Positions 33,209 to 41,782 of a stretch of 64,000 bases of DNA are shown piece after piece. Under the pieces are notes generated by a model, which searched no databases, was not told the origin of the DNA, and saw nothing but the letters and a program-made list of their open reading frames with translations. Source of the stretch: Candidatus Skiveiella danica (GTDB taxonomy: Bacteria; Pseudomonadota; Gammaproteobacteria; Burkholderiales; Burkholderiaceae_C); contig JADKHE010000013.1 of NCBI GenBank assembly GCA_016721925.1, positions 372,001 to 436,000 on the forward strand, given 5' to 3'. Position 1 is the stretch's first letter. Every line of letters begins with the position of its first letter. The position numbers were made by a program, and so were the translations under genes.

Positions 33209-34456
33209 TCAGATTGCGCAGGACCGGAAGCCGAAGAAGCCTTCGTCGTCCCCGGCCAGGCTGAACCCCCGGAATTTCGGGTGCTTCATGCGTGAGCGCG
33301 TCGCCCAGGAAGCGCCGCGTTGCACCCGCGCGCGCCCGAAGTGCGGCATCGAATAGTCCGCCCACGGATCGGGCGAAAAGCCCGGATAGGGCTGGAGGCG
33401 GCTGGCGGTCCATTCGTGCACCTCGCCCCAGCGAAACCCGCGGCGCACCGCGACATGCGCGGCCAGCTCCCACTCGGCCTCGTCGGGCAGGCGCCGGCCC
33501 GCCCAGCGGCACCAGGCATCCGCCTCCCACCAGCTGCAATGGGTCACCAGGTGATGCCCCGCCACGCGGACCGGCTGCCCGAAGCGCATCTGCAGAACGG
33601 CGCCGGCCCCGCCGAACCGCGCCACGCCGATCTGATCCACATGGCGCGGCCCGCGCCGCCCCCCGGTCGCGTCCTGCGCCTGCAGCCAGGCCCAGCCGTC
33701 CGCATGCCATAACTCGGGCCGGTCGTAGCCGCCATCGTCGACGAACTCGATGTACTGCGACCAGCTCACCGGTTGCGCGTCGATCTCGAATTCGGGCACG
33801 GCCACGGCATGGGCCCATTTCTCGTTGTCAAACACAAACCCGCCTGGCGCAGAGCCGAGCGACCAGCGCGCAGCCGGCACGACCAGCGGATCGCGCGCCG
33901 CAGCTGTCTGCGCCTCGGGCGAGCCCAGCGGCACGCCGAGCGTCTGGGCCAGCGTCACCAGCCGCTCACCCAGTTGGTCTTCATGAAACAGCGCCAGACG
34001 GTAGAAATAGAGGGCGTCGTCGTTGTCCGGCGTCTTTTCCAGCAACTCCAGCGTGGTCTCCAGGGTTTCCAGAAGCCAGGCGCGGGTGGCCGCGAATCCC
34101 GGCAAGCCCACCGGGCCCGGCACCTGGGAGGGCTCATGCTGCGCCCACCAGATGTCGGCGTGGGGCTCGATGGACGCCAGGCGCGGCGGCTGATGCGGGC
34201 AGGCGCTGCCCTGGGCGCGCAGCGTGTTGCGGGCGATCCAGTACTCGGCAAACCAGCCGGCGTGCCCGGCCAGCCACACCGCTGGTGCGTGCCCGGTTGC
34301 GGCTGGCGCCGGTGGCGCCTGCGTGACCGTGGCTTCATGGGCCGCCAGCAGGCGCAGTGTGTGGTTGCGCGCGTCGATGAGCGCGAGCGACAGCCCGTCG
34401 CGCCCTGCCTGGCGCATGGCGGGCGAATCGATATCGTGAGCGGTGGATTCCTGCAC
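33209..34456 (-). CDS. EgtB/SenA-like nonheme iron enzyme
   Basis: 415 residues. The N-terminal DinB-like half has WLAGHAGWFAEYWIARNTLR (His65). The middle has YFYRLALFHEDQLGERLVTL, the place where EgtB has an HX3HXE iron site; here His158 and Glu164 are kept but residue 162 is Leu. The C-terminal half is the formylglycine-generating-enzyme-like fold (GWGEVHEWTASRLQPYPGFS, GASWATRSRMKHPKFRGFSL, FGFRS). Relatives join thiols or selenosugars to trimethylhistidine (ergothioneine, selenoneine) or are uncharacterised. No senB- or egtD-like gene is present. The GTG start has AGGA 6 nt upstream. It lies convergent with the tungstate regulator. Confidence 0.75.
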   Translation of the reverse strand: MQESTAHDIDSPAMRQAGRDGLSLALIDARNHTLRLLAAHEATVTQAPPAPAATGHAPAVWLAGHAGWFAEYWIARNTLRAQGSACPHQPPRLASIEPHADIWWAQHEPSQVPGPVGLPGFAATRAWLLETLETTLELLEKTPDNDDALYFYRLALFHEDQLGERLVTLAQTLGVPLGSPEAQTAAARDPLVVPAARWSLGSAPGGFVFDNEKWAHAVAVPEFEIDAQPVSWSQYIEFVDDGGYDRPELWHADGWAWLQAQDATGGRRGPRHVDQIGVARFGGAGAVLQMRFGQPVRVAGHHLVTHCSWWEADAWCRWAGRRLPDEAEWELAAHVAVRRGFRWGEVHEWTASRLQPYPGFSPDPWADYSMPHFGRARVQRGASWATRSRMKHPKFRGFSLAGDDEGFFGFRSCAI

Positions 34457-34682
34457 GCGGCGTCCTGTGTTCAAAATCCGATTATTGGCGGCGCTGCACG
34501 GCGTTCGGACGAAAAGCTGCGCGCCTAGCGTTTACCCTGATTCAGACAATTTTCAGCGGGTCGCAAAGTTTTTTCATGCCGCAGGTCGAGGGTATCGACC
34601 ATAGAATCGCCCATCCTGCGTCACACTCGCGCGGATTTTGACGGCTGCCCGCGGCCACCCTGCCAACATTGACGGAGACACC

Positions 34683-35300
34683 ATGCCTTTCCTGTTATCC
34701 CTGTCCCGACGCATCGACGGCTTCACCGAGTTCATCGGTCGCTGGGTCGCCTGGCTCGTGCTGGCGGCCGTGCTGATCAGCGCCACGAACGCGGTGGTCC
34801 GCAAAGCCTTCAACATCGGCTCCAACGCGTTCCTGGAAATCCAGTGGTACCTGTTCGCCGCCGTCTTCCTGCTGGCCGCCGGCTACACCATGATGCGCCA
34901 GGAGCACGTGCGCATCGACGTGATCTCGGGCCGTTTTTCCAAGCGCACGCAGATCTGGATCGACGTCATCGGAATCTGCCTGTTCCTGTTCCCTTTCATC
35001 TTCATGATCATCAAGCTGGCCATGCCACTGGTGATCAACGCCTATGTCACCAAGGAGGTGTCTTCCAACGCGGGCGGCCTGATCCGCTGGCCGGTGTTTG
35101 CGCTGCTACCGCTGGGCTTGTTGCTGCTGGGCATCCAGGGGGTGTCGGAACTGATCAAGCGCATCGCCTTTCTCAAGGGGCTGATCCCCGATCCGACGAA
35201 GAAACAAGGGGTCAAGACACCCGAAGAGGAACTCGCCGAGTTCCTGCTGCAGAAAGAAGTCGCGGCGCGTGAAGCGGCGCAGGCAGGAGCCCTGAAATGA
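34683..35300 (+). CDS. dctQ: TRAP transporter small permease (DctQ type)
   Basis: 205 residues from ATG 34683, with GGAGA 6 nt upstream. Four membrane helices (about 23-43, 57-78, 98-118, 143-163). The loop GYTMMRQEHVRIDVISGRFS is the DctQ signature. The C-terminal 40-residue charged tail (EEELAEFLLQKEVAAREAAQ) is longer than usual. Its stop overlaps the dctM start by 4 bp. It pairs with DctM and the TakP-like receptor encoded convergently downstream. Confidence 0.92.
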   Translation: MPFLLSLSRRIDGFTEFIGRWVAWLVLAAVLISATNAVVRKAFNIGSNAFLEIQWYLFAAVFLLAAGYTMMRQEHVRIDVISGRFSKRTQIWIDVIGICLFLFPFIFMIIKLAMPLVINAYVTKEVSSNAGGLIRWPVFALLPLGLLLLGIQGVSELIKRIAFLKGLIPDPTKKQGVKTPEEELAEFLLQKEVAAREAAQAGALK

Positions 35301-37033
35301 CCGCCTTCCTTGTTGCCAACCTGGCGCCGATCATGTTCGGCTCCCTGATCGTCTTCCTGCTGTTCGGCTACCCGGTGGCGTTTTCGCTGGCGGCTTGCGG
35401 CCTGTTCTTCGGTTTCGTCGGCATCGAGCTGGGCACCATCAATCCCGCGTTCCTGCAAAGCCTGCCGCTGCGCATGTTCGGCATCATGCAGAACGACACC
35501 TTGCTGGCCATTCCCTTCTTCACGTTCATGGGGCTGATCCTGGAGCGATCCGGCATGGCCGAGGACTTGCTGGACACCATCGGCCAGCTGTTCGGCCCGA
35601 TCCGCGGCGGCCTGGCCTATGCGGTGATTCTGGTGGGCGCCATGCTGGCCGCCACCACGGGTGTCGTGGCCGCATCGGTGATCTCGATGGGCCTGATCTC
35701 GCTGCCCATCATGCTGCGCTACGGCTATGACCGTCGGGTGGCCAGCGGCGTGATTGCTGCCTCGGGCACGCTGGCGCAGATCATCCCGCCCTCGCTGGTG
35801 CTGATCATCCTGGCCGACCAGCTGGGCAAGAGCGTGGGCGACCTGTACGCCGGCGCCTTTGTCCCCGGCTTCGTGCTGACCGGCCTGTACGTCGGCTACA
35901 TCCTGCTGGTCAGCCTGATCAAGCCAACTTTCGTCCCGGCGCTGCCGGCCGAGGCCCGCACCATCCGCGAGGACGACGGCACCTCCGGCCTGCGGTCGCT
36001 GGGCATCTTGACGGTGCTGTCGGTCATCGCCGCGGTCGCCTTTGCCAAGACGCGCCCTGAAGGGACCCCGCTGGACGAGAAGATTGTCGTGTCCATGTGC
36101 GTCGGGGTCGGTGTGGCCTTCTTTGCTGCGGTACTCAATAAGGCCACCAAGCTCGGCCTGCTCTCCCGCATGGCCGAACGGGTGACGTTTGTGCTGATCC
36201 CGCCGCTGGGGCTGATCTTCCTGGTGCTGGGCACGATCTTCCTGGGCATTGCCACGCCGACCGAAGGCGGCGCCATGGGCGCCATGGGCGCCCTGGTGAT
36301 GGCGATTGCCCGTCGGCGCATCGACTTCAAGTTGCTTCGCCAGGCCATGGACTCCACCATGAAGCTGTCGTGCTTCGTGCTGTTCATCCTGGTGGGCGCC
36401 ACGGTGTTCAGCCTGGCGTTCCAGGGCGCGGACGGCCCGGTCTGGGTGGAGCATCTGCTAACCGGCCTGCCAGGCGGACAGCTGGGTTTCCTGATCGTCG
36501 TGAACATTCTGGTGTTCCTGCTGGCCTTTTTCCTGGACTTCTTCGAGCTGGCCTTCATCATTGTCCCGCTGGTCGGCCCCGTGGCCGAGAAGATGGGCAT
36601 CGACCTGGTGTGGTTCGGCGTGCTGCTGGCGGTGAACATGCAGACGTCGTTCATGCACCCGCCGTTCGGCTTCGCCCTGTTCTACCTGCGCAGCGTGGCG
36701 CCGGTGGACGACTACACCGACAAGGTCACCAAGAAACCCATCAAGAAGGTCACAATCGAGCAGATCTACTGGGGCTCGGTGCCCTTCGTGCTGATCCAGA
36801 TCATCATGGTTGGCCTGATCATCGCTTTCCCGGGCATCGTCTCCACAAACACCACCAAGGGCCCGACCATCGATGCGGACAAGGTTCTGATGCAGATGGA
36901 GAAAGCACCCAAGGCGGACCCTGCGCCGGCAGGAGCGGACGGTAGCGCGCCGGCAACGACCGACAGCGACAAGGAAGACCCGATGAAGGGCCTGCTGGAG
37001 TCCATCAAGTCAGATCAGGGCAAGAAGCCCTGA
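35297..37033 (+). CDS. dctM: TRAP transporter large permease (DctM type, long form)
   Basis: 578 residues, longer than the usual 430 because of an insertion around residues 210-300 (with GILTVLSVIAAVAFAKTRPE) and an acidic Pro/Ala-rich C-terminal tail (KADPAPAGADGSAPATTDSD). Family motifs include MLAATTGVVAASVISMGLIS and SGTLAQIIPPSLVLIILADQ. Long forms accompany TakP-like receptors for keto acids or lactate. The ATG overlaps the dctQ stop. A strong bidirectional terminator follows. Confidence 0.92.
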   Translation: MTAFLVANLAPIMFGSLIVFLLFGYPVAFSLAACGLFFGFVGIELGTINPAFLQSLPLRMFGIMQNDTLLAIPFFTFMGLILERSGMAEDLLDTIGQLFGPIRGGLAYAVILVGAMLAATTGVVAASVISMGLISLPIMLRYGYDRRVASGVIAASGTLAQIIPPSLVLIILADQLGKSVGDLYAGAFVPGFVLTGLYVGYILLVSLIKPTFVPALPAEARTIREDDGTSGLRSLGILTVLSVIAAVAFAKTRPEGTPLDEKIVVSMCVGVGVAFFAAVLNKATKLGLLSRMAERVTFVLIPPLGLIFLVLGTIFLGIATPTEGGAMGAMGALVMAIARRRIDFKLLRQAMDSTMKLSCFVLFILVGATVFSLAFQGADGPVWVEHLLTGLPGGQLGFLIVVNILVFLLAFFLDFFELAFIIVPLVGPVAEKMGIDLVWFGVLLAVNMQTSFMHPPFGFALFYLRSVAPVDDYTDKVTKKPIKKVTIEQIYWGSVPFVLIQIIMVGLIIAFPGIVSTNTTKGPTIDADKVLMQMEKAPKADPAPAGADGSAPATTDSDKEDPMKGLLESIKSDQGKKP

Positions 37034-37063
37034 TCCACCCGAACCCGGCGCCAGGTGCCGGGC

Positions 37064-37095
37064 CAAAAAAAACCCCGCCATGGCGGGGTTTTTTC
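37064..37095. terminator. Bidirectional intrinsic terminator
   Basis: AACCCCGCCA and TGGCGGGGTT form a perfect 20-bp palindrome (37071-37090) flanked by A-run and TTTTTTC, serving both dctM (plus) and the convergent dctP (minus). Confidence 0.93.
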
Positions 37096-37122
37096 TTGCC
37101 CGATCGCCGGGTCAGCGCCTCA

Positions 37123-38205
37123 TCACAGCTTCTGGGCCTGCATGAAGTCGTCGAACGACGCTTCGGGGAAACGGAACCAGAGGTTCGCGTCGCGACGGTA
37201 GACGGACCAGTCGTCGTAGATCTTCTTCCAGGCCGGGTTGGACGCGTTGAGTTCCGCGTACACCTCCTGGGCGGACTTGAAGGCCGCGGCCATCACGTCC
37301 TTCGGGAACGGCAGGACCTTGACGCCCTGTCCCACCAATTGCTTGAGCGCGATGGGGTTCTTGACGTCGTACTTGGCCTGCATGTCGGTATGCGCATAAG
37401 CCGCCGCGCACTCGATGATCGCCTTGTACTCGCTCGACAGGCCCTCATAGGACTTCTGGTTGACGTACAGCGTCAATTGCGGGCCGCCTTCCCACCAGCC
37501 GGGGTAGTAGTAGAACGGCGCCACCTTGTTGAAGCCCAGCTTCTGGTCATCGTAGGGGCCGATCCACTCGGCGGCGTCGATCGTGCCTTTCTCCAGCGCC
37601 TGGTAGATTTCGCCGCCGGGAATGTTCTGGGGCACCGTGCCCAGGCGCTCCAGCACCTTGCCGCCGAAGCCGCCGACGCGGAACTTCAGACCCTTGAGGT
37701 CGGCCACCGACTTGATTTCCTTGCGGTACCAGCCGCCCATCTGCGCGCCGGTGTTGCCCATCGGGAAGTTCACGATGCCCACCTTGGCATAGAACTCACG
37801 CATGAGCTTGAGGCCATTGCCTTCGTACATCCAGGCCGTCATCTGGCGGCTGTTCAGGCCAAAAGGAACGGCGCAGTCCAGCGCATAGGTGGGATCCTTG
37901 CCAAAAAAGTAGTACGGCGCGGTGTGGGCCATTTCCACGGTGCCATTGGACACGCCGTCCAGCACGCCGAACGGAGGCATCAGTTCGCCGCCCGCATGGG
38001 TCGTGATGACGAACTTGCCGCCCGTCATCTCGCTGACTTTCTTGGCGAAGACTTCTTCGGCACCATAGATGGTGTCCAGCGACTTCGGGAAGCTGGACGC
38101 GAGGCGCCAGCGCAGCGTGGCGCCCTGTGCATGCACGGCAGGTGCGGCACCTGCGGCCAGAACACCGGCAATGCCGGCGTGTTTGATAACGGAACGACGA
38201 TCCAT
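37123..38205 (-). CDS. dctP: TRAP transporter solute-binding protein, TakP-like
   Basis: 360 residues. The N-terminus MDRRSVIKHAGIAGVLAAGA has a twin-arginine motif and hydrophobic core, suggesting Tat export, with cleavage near VHAQ. The mature part carries ATLRWRLASSFPKSLDTIYG, IDAAEWIGPYDDQKLGFNKV and YYYPGWWEGGPQLTLYVNQK, the signature of TakP-type receptors, which bind 2-oxo acids or lactate with a metal ion. It is convergent with, but adjacent to, the long DctM and DctQ genes that probably complete the transporter; separate promoters allow different expression. Confidence 0.93.
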   Translation of the reverse strand: MDRRSVIKHAGIAGVLAAGAAPAVHAQGATLRWRLASSFPKSLDTIYGAEEVFAKKVSEMTGGKFVITTHAGGELMPPFGVLDGVSNGTVEMAHTAPYYFFGKDPTYALDCAVPFGLNSRQMTAWMYEGNGLKLMREFYAKVGIVNFPMGNTGAQMGGWYRKEIKSVADLKGLKFRVGGFGGKVLERLGTVPQNIPGGEIYQALEKGTIDAAEWIGPYDDQKLGFNKVAPFYYYPGWWEGGPQLTLYVNQKSYEGLSSEYKAIIECAAAYAHTDMQAKYDVKNPIALKQLVGQGVKVLPFPKDVMAAAFKSAQEVYAELNASNPAWKKIYDDWSVYRRDANLWFRFPEASFDDFMQAQKL

Positions 38206-38446
38206 GGGCTAACTCCTACGTTTTGTTGAATAACCCGGACACGCCAAGCAGCCCGGGGACTCGGGAAGTCAACCGGCATTGTAGGAAGTTGCCATGCGCC
38301 GCCGGGGCGGGTTTTCCCTCGCGACCGACGCTACGAACACGGGTCTTGATCTGGCGCAGAGAGGTCGTGCCTGGGGCGCAGCCCTTTTCACGCCATCCGT
38401 GAAAACGATTCAGCTCCGACGACAAGCGGTTGCCGCGTGCCGGAAT
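38206..38446. other. Intergenic region between dctP and dxs
   Basis: No gene, strong terminator or repeat copy recognised. The dctP promoter and the 3' end of dxs fall here. Confidence 0.5.
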
Positions 38447-40357
38447 TCAGGCAACGGCCTTCAGCGCCGGACGCCCAGCTTCGATGATCCCCGCAAAACG
38501 CCGAACGATGGACGCCTCGATGCCGGCCGCGTCAAGCCCCTGCATCGCCAGCAAGCGGGCCGGATCGCCGTGCTCGATGAACACATCCGGCAGCCCCAGT
38601 TGCAGCAGGGGCATGACGATCCCGGCCGCCTGCAGCGCCTCACCGACGGCACTGCCGGCACCGCCCATGACGGCACCCTCTTCCACCGTCACCAGGGCTT
38701 CATGTTCAGCGGCCACCTTCAGCAGCAACTCGACATCCAGCGGCTTGACCCAGCGCATGTTGACCACCGTCGCGCCCAGCTTCTCAGCCGCCTGCAGCGC
38801 CGGGTACAGCAGCGTGCCGAATGCCAGGATGGCAATGCCCTTGCGGGACCCGTCCGGTCCACCCGCGCGGGCTCTGCGGATTTCTCCCTTGCCAAACGGC
38901 AGGGCCGCCAGGCCCGGCTCGGTGGCCACCCCGGCGCCGGCCCCGCGCGGATAGCGCACGGCCACAGGACCGTCCTGCTCGAACGCGCTGGACAGCAACT
39001 GGCGGCATTCGCGCTCATCGGCCGGGCAGGCCAGCGCCATGTTCGGAATACAGCGCAGGAAGGCAATGTCGTAGGCCCCGGCGTGGGTCGCGCCGTCGGC
39101 ACCGACGAGGCCGGAACGATCCAGCGCAAACACGACAGGCAGGTTCTGGATCGCCACATCGTGGATCAGCTGGTCGTAGGCGCGCTGCAGGAAGGTGGAA
39201 TAGATCGCCACCACCGGCTTCAGTCCCTCGCAAGCAAGACCCGCCGCAAAAGTGACCGCATGCTGCTCGGCGATGCCTACGTCGTAATAGCGTGCGGGGA
39301 AGCGCTTCTCGAACTCCACCATGCCGGAGCCTTCACGCATCGCCGGCGTGATGCCGACGAGCCGCGTGTCCTGCTCCGCCATGTCGCACAACCACTCACC
39401 GAAGACCTGGGTGAACGTGGTTTTGGGGGTGGCCGCCGGCGGCACCAGGCCGATCGCGGGGTCGAACTTGCCGGGTCCATGATAGGCGACGGGATCCGCC
39501 TCGGCCCGCTTGTACCCCTGCCCCTTTTTCGTGACCACGTGCAGGAACTGCGGCCCGTCGAGGTGACGGATGTTCTCCAGCGTCGGGATCAGCGACTCCA
39601 GGTCATGGCCGTCGATCGGGCCCACGTAGTTGAAGCCGAACTTCTCGAACAGCGTCGCCGGCACGACCATGCCCTTGGCGTGCTCTTCCAGCCGCTTGGC
39701 CAGCTCGAACAGGGGCGGCGCCACGCGCAGCACGTTCTTGCCGACGTTCTTGGCCGCCGAATAGAACTGGCCGCTCATGAGCTGGGCCAGGTAGCGGTTC
39801 AGCGCGCCCACCGGCGGACTGATCGACATGTCGTTGTCGTTCAGGATCACCAGCAGCTTGCAATCCTCCACGCCGGCATTGTTGAGGGCCTCAAAAGCCA
39901 TGCCGGCGGTCATCGCGCCATCGCCGATGATGGCCACGCAATGGCGTTGCTCCCCCTTCTGGCGCGACGCCAGGGCCATGCCCAGCGCAGCCGAGATGCT
40001 GGTGGACGAGTGCGCCGTGCCAAACGTGTCGTATTCGCTCTCGGCGCGCTGCGGGAAACCGCTGAGTCCACCGAGCTGGCGCAGCGTGGGCATGCGGTCG
40101 CGGCGCCCGGTCAGAATCTTGTGCGGATAGGTCTGGTGGCCCACGTCCCAGACCAGACGGTCATCCGGGGTATTGAAAACGTAGTGCAGCGCCACGGTGA
40201 GCTCGACGGTGCCGAGGTTGGAGCTCAGATGGCCGCCGGTGCGGGCCACGTTGTCGAGCACGCACGCCCGCAGCTCGTCGGCAACCGCCTTCAACTGGGC
40301 GCGCGGCAACTGGCGCAGGTCGGCCGGATCGTTGATGGTTTCAAGCAGCTTGGTCAT
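38447..40357 (-). CDS. dxs: 1-deoxy-D-xylulose-5-phosphate synthase
   Basis: 636 residues, standard length. Thiamine diphosphate-binding motif GDGAMTAGMAFEALNNAG (about residue 152) and the N-terminal VWDVGHQTYPHKILTGRRDR with catalytic His. The transketolase pyrimidine domain contains FALDRSGLVGADGATHAGAY. DXS condenses pyruvate and glyceraldehyde-3-phosphate in the first step of the MEP isoprenoid pathway. It forms an operon with ispA and xseB upstream on the same strand (xseB-ispA-dxs), the common order. Start MTKLLETINDP at 40357. Confidence 0.97.
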   Translation of the reverse strand: MTKLLETINDPADLRQLPRAQLKAVADELRACVLDNVARTGGHLSSNLGTVELTVALHYVFNTPDDRLVWDVGHQTYPHKILTGRRDRMPTLRQLGGLSGFPQRAESEYDTFGTAHSSTSISAALGMALASRQKGEQRHCVAIIGDGAMTAGMAFEALNNAGVEDCKLLVILNDNDMSISPPVGALNRYLAQLMSGQFYSAAKNVGKNVLRVAPPLFELAKRLEEHAKGMVVPATLFEKFGFNYVGPIDGHDLESLIPTLENIRHLDGPQFLHVVTKKGQGYKRAEADPVAYHGPGKFDPAIGLVPPAATPKTTFTQVFGEWLCDMAEQDTRLVGITPAMREGSGMVEFEKRFPARYYDVGIAEQHAVTFAAGLACEGLKPVVAIYSTFLQRAYDQLIHDVAIQNLPVVFALDRSGLVGADGATHAGAYDIAFLRCIPNMALACPADERECRQLLSSAFEQDGPVAVRYPRGAGAGVATEPGLAALPFGKGEIRRARAGGPDGSRKGIAILAFGTLLYPALQAAEKLGATVVNMRWVKPLDVELLLKVAAEHEALVTVEEGAVMGGAGSAVGEALQAAGIVMPLLQLGLPDVFIEHGDPARLLAMQGLDAAGIEASIVRRFAGIIEAGRPALKAVA

Positions 40358-40375
40358 GTTCTTGTGCCTCTTCCC

Positions 40376-41326
40376 TTACTTGTCCCGGTGCACCACCACG
40401 CCTGCGAGCGCGCGCAGCGCCCGCGTCGATGGAGCGGCAAGGCCGCTGGCGTCCAGTGCCGCCAACGCCTGGGCGTACAGCTCCTGGACATAGTCCCGGG
40501 AACGCTCCAGGCCCAGCACGGACACATAGGTCGGTTTGTCGGCGGCTGCGTCCTTGCCGGCGGTCTTGCCGAGGATCGCCGTGTCGGTCGTGACATCCAG
40601 GATGTCGTCGACCACCTGAAACGCCAGCCCGATGGCGTCACCGAAGCGTGACAGCGCCTGTCCGGTTGCCGCATGGGCCGTACCGGCCGGTTCGCGGCAG
40701 GCAGCGCCCATCATCACGCTGCCGCGCAGCAGCGCTCCGGTCTTGAGCCGGTGCATCTGGCGCAGCTGATTCTCCGTGAGCGCCTGGCCCACACTGGCCA
40801 GGTCGATGGCCTGCCCCCCCGCCATGCCTTCGTGTCCGGCCGCACGCGCCAGTAGCCGGCACAGCCGCGCCTGAACGGCGGCACTGAACAGGGCTTCGTC
40901 CGGTGTCAACAGCTCGAACGCCAGCGCCTGCAGGGCATCTCCGGCCAGCAACGCCAGCGCCTCGCCATATTGAACATGCACCGTGGGCTTGCCACGGCGC
41001 AGGACGTCGTTGTCCATGCAGGGCATGTCGTCATGCACCAGCGAATAGGCGTGAATCAACTCGACGGCACACGCGGTACGCAGGGCGGCCTGGTCGATCG
41101 CAGTACGCCCGGCCTGCGCCACGCCCTCGCTGACCGATTCAGAGGCCGCCAGAACCAGCAAGGGCCGCAGGCGTTTGCCGCCATCGAGAACCGCATAGCG
41201 CATGGCCTCGCCCAGGCCCGCAGGGGCGTCCTCGGCGACCCAGGCGGCCAGCGCACGCTCGACCCGAGCGCCCTGTTCCGCTGCCCAGGACTGGAAATCA
41301 AATCCGGCGCTCACGCCTGCGTCCAT
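40376..41326 (-). CDS. ispA: Polyprenyl (farnesyl) diphosphate synthase
   Basis: 316 residues. First aspartate-rich motif LVHDDMPCMDNDVLRRGKPT (about residue 98), second FQVVDDILDVTTDTAILGKT (about 240), plus GGKRLRPLLVLAA for diphosphate binding. The residues before the first motif (AYSLVHDD) fit short-chain synthases. It condenses isopentenyl diphosphate with dimethylallyl or geranyl diphosphate to farnesyl diphosphate, downstream of DXS. It overlaps xseB by 16 bp and precedes dxs by 18 bp. Confidence 0.95.
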   Translation of the reverse strand: MDAGVSAGFDFQSWAAEQGARVERALAAWVAEDAPAGLGEAMRYAVLDGGKRLRPLLVLAASESVSEGVAQAGRTAIDQAALRTACAVELIHAYSLVHDDMPCMDNDVLRRGKPTVHVQYGEALALLAGDALQALAFELLTPDEALFSAAVQARLCRLLARAAGHEGMAGGQAIDLASVGQALTENQLRQMHRLKTGALLRGSVMMGAACREPAGTAHAATGQALSRFGDAIGLAFQVVDDILDVTTDTAILGKTAGKDAAADKPTYVSVLGLERSRDYVQELYAQALAALDASGLAAPSTRALRALAGVVVHRDK

Positions 41327-41553
41327 GGCTTGATGACCCCGTCGTCCAGCACCCGGATCTGGTTTTCGACCTTTTCCAGCCGGTCGCGGCAGAACTTCAG
41401 CAGCTCAGCGCCCCGCTGGTAGCCGGTCAGCAGTTCTTCAAGCGGCAATTGTCCGGACTCAAGGCGGGCAACCAGTTGCTCAAGCTCTTCCAGCGCTGCC
41501 TCGTAGCTGACAGGCTGTTCGGGCGCGGCTTTTGTTGCGGGGGCCTTGGGCAT
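41311..41553 (-). CDS. xseB: Exodeoxyribonuclease VII small subunit
   Basis: 80 residues. The XseB coiled-coil core is SYEAALEELEQLVARLESGQ, LPLEELLTGYQRGAELLKFC and RDRLEKVENQIRVLDDGV. It binds the XseA large subunit to form a nuclease that degrades single-stranded DNA. ATG 41553 was chosen; upstream in-frame sequence is non-conserved. It is the first gene of the xseB-ispA-dxs operon. The upstream 230 bp are shared with the divergent Rieske gene. Confidence 0.95.
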   Translation of the reverse strand: MPKAPATKAAPEQPVSYEAALEELEQLVARLESGQLPLEELLTGYQRGAELLKFCRDRLEKVENQIRVLDDGVIKPWTQA

Positions 41554-41710
41554 GGGATCGTTGCAGAGTAAACCTGTGATTTTAGGCGGTTGCCCGCGAA
41601 GGGGCGGACCTGGCACGGGACCGATTAGGGCGAGTGCCCCATTTGCGCACGGAAATGCCCCCGAAGGGTACAATCAGCGCTCTTTCAGTCGGCGCAGCCG
41701 GCTTTCCTCA

Positions 41711-41761
41711 GCGCCTGCTCCAGGGGGTCAGGCGCCTACCATCCTGCCCCTTCATAGGGGG
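41711..41761 (+). promoter_or_regulatory. Structured 5' leader of the Rieske gene
   Basis: Two hairpins: GCGCCTG (41711-41717) with CAGGCGC (41729-41735), and CCCCT (41747-41751) with AGGGG (41756-41760), 22 nt before the ATG. The ribosome-binding sequence is weak. Could be a regulatory leader; no known riboswitch family was recognised. Confidence 0.4.
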
Positions 41762-41782
41762 AGTCTCTAGGTCAGGTCACCC

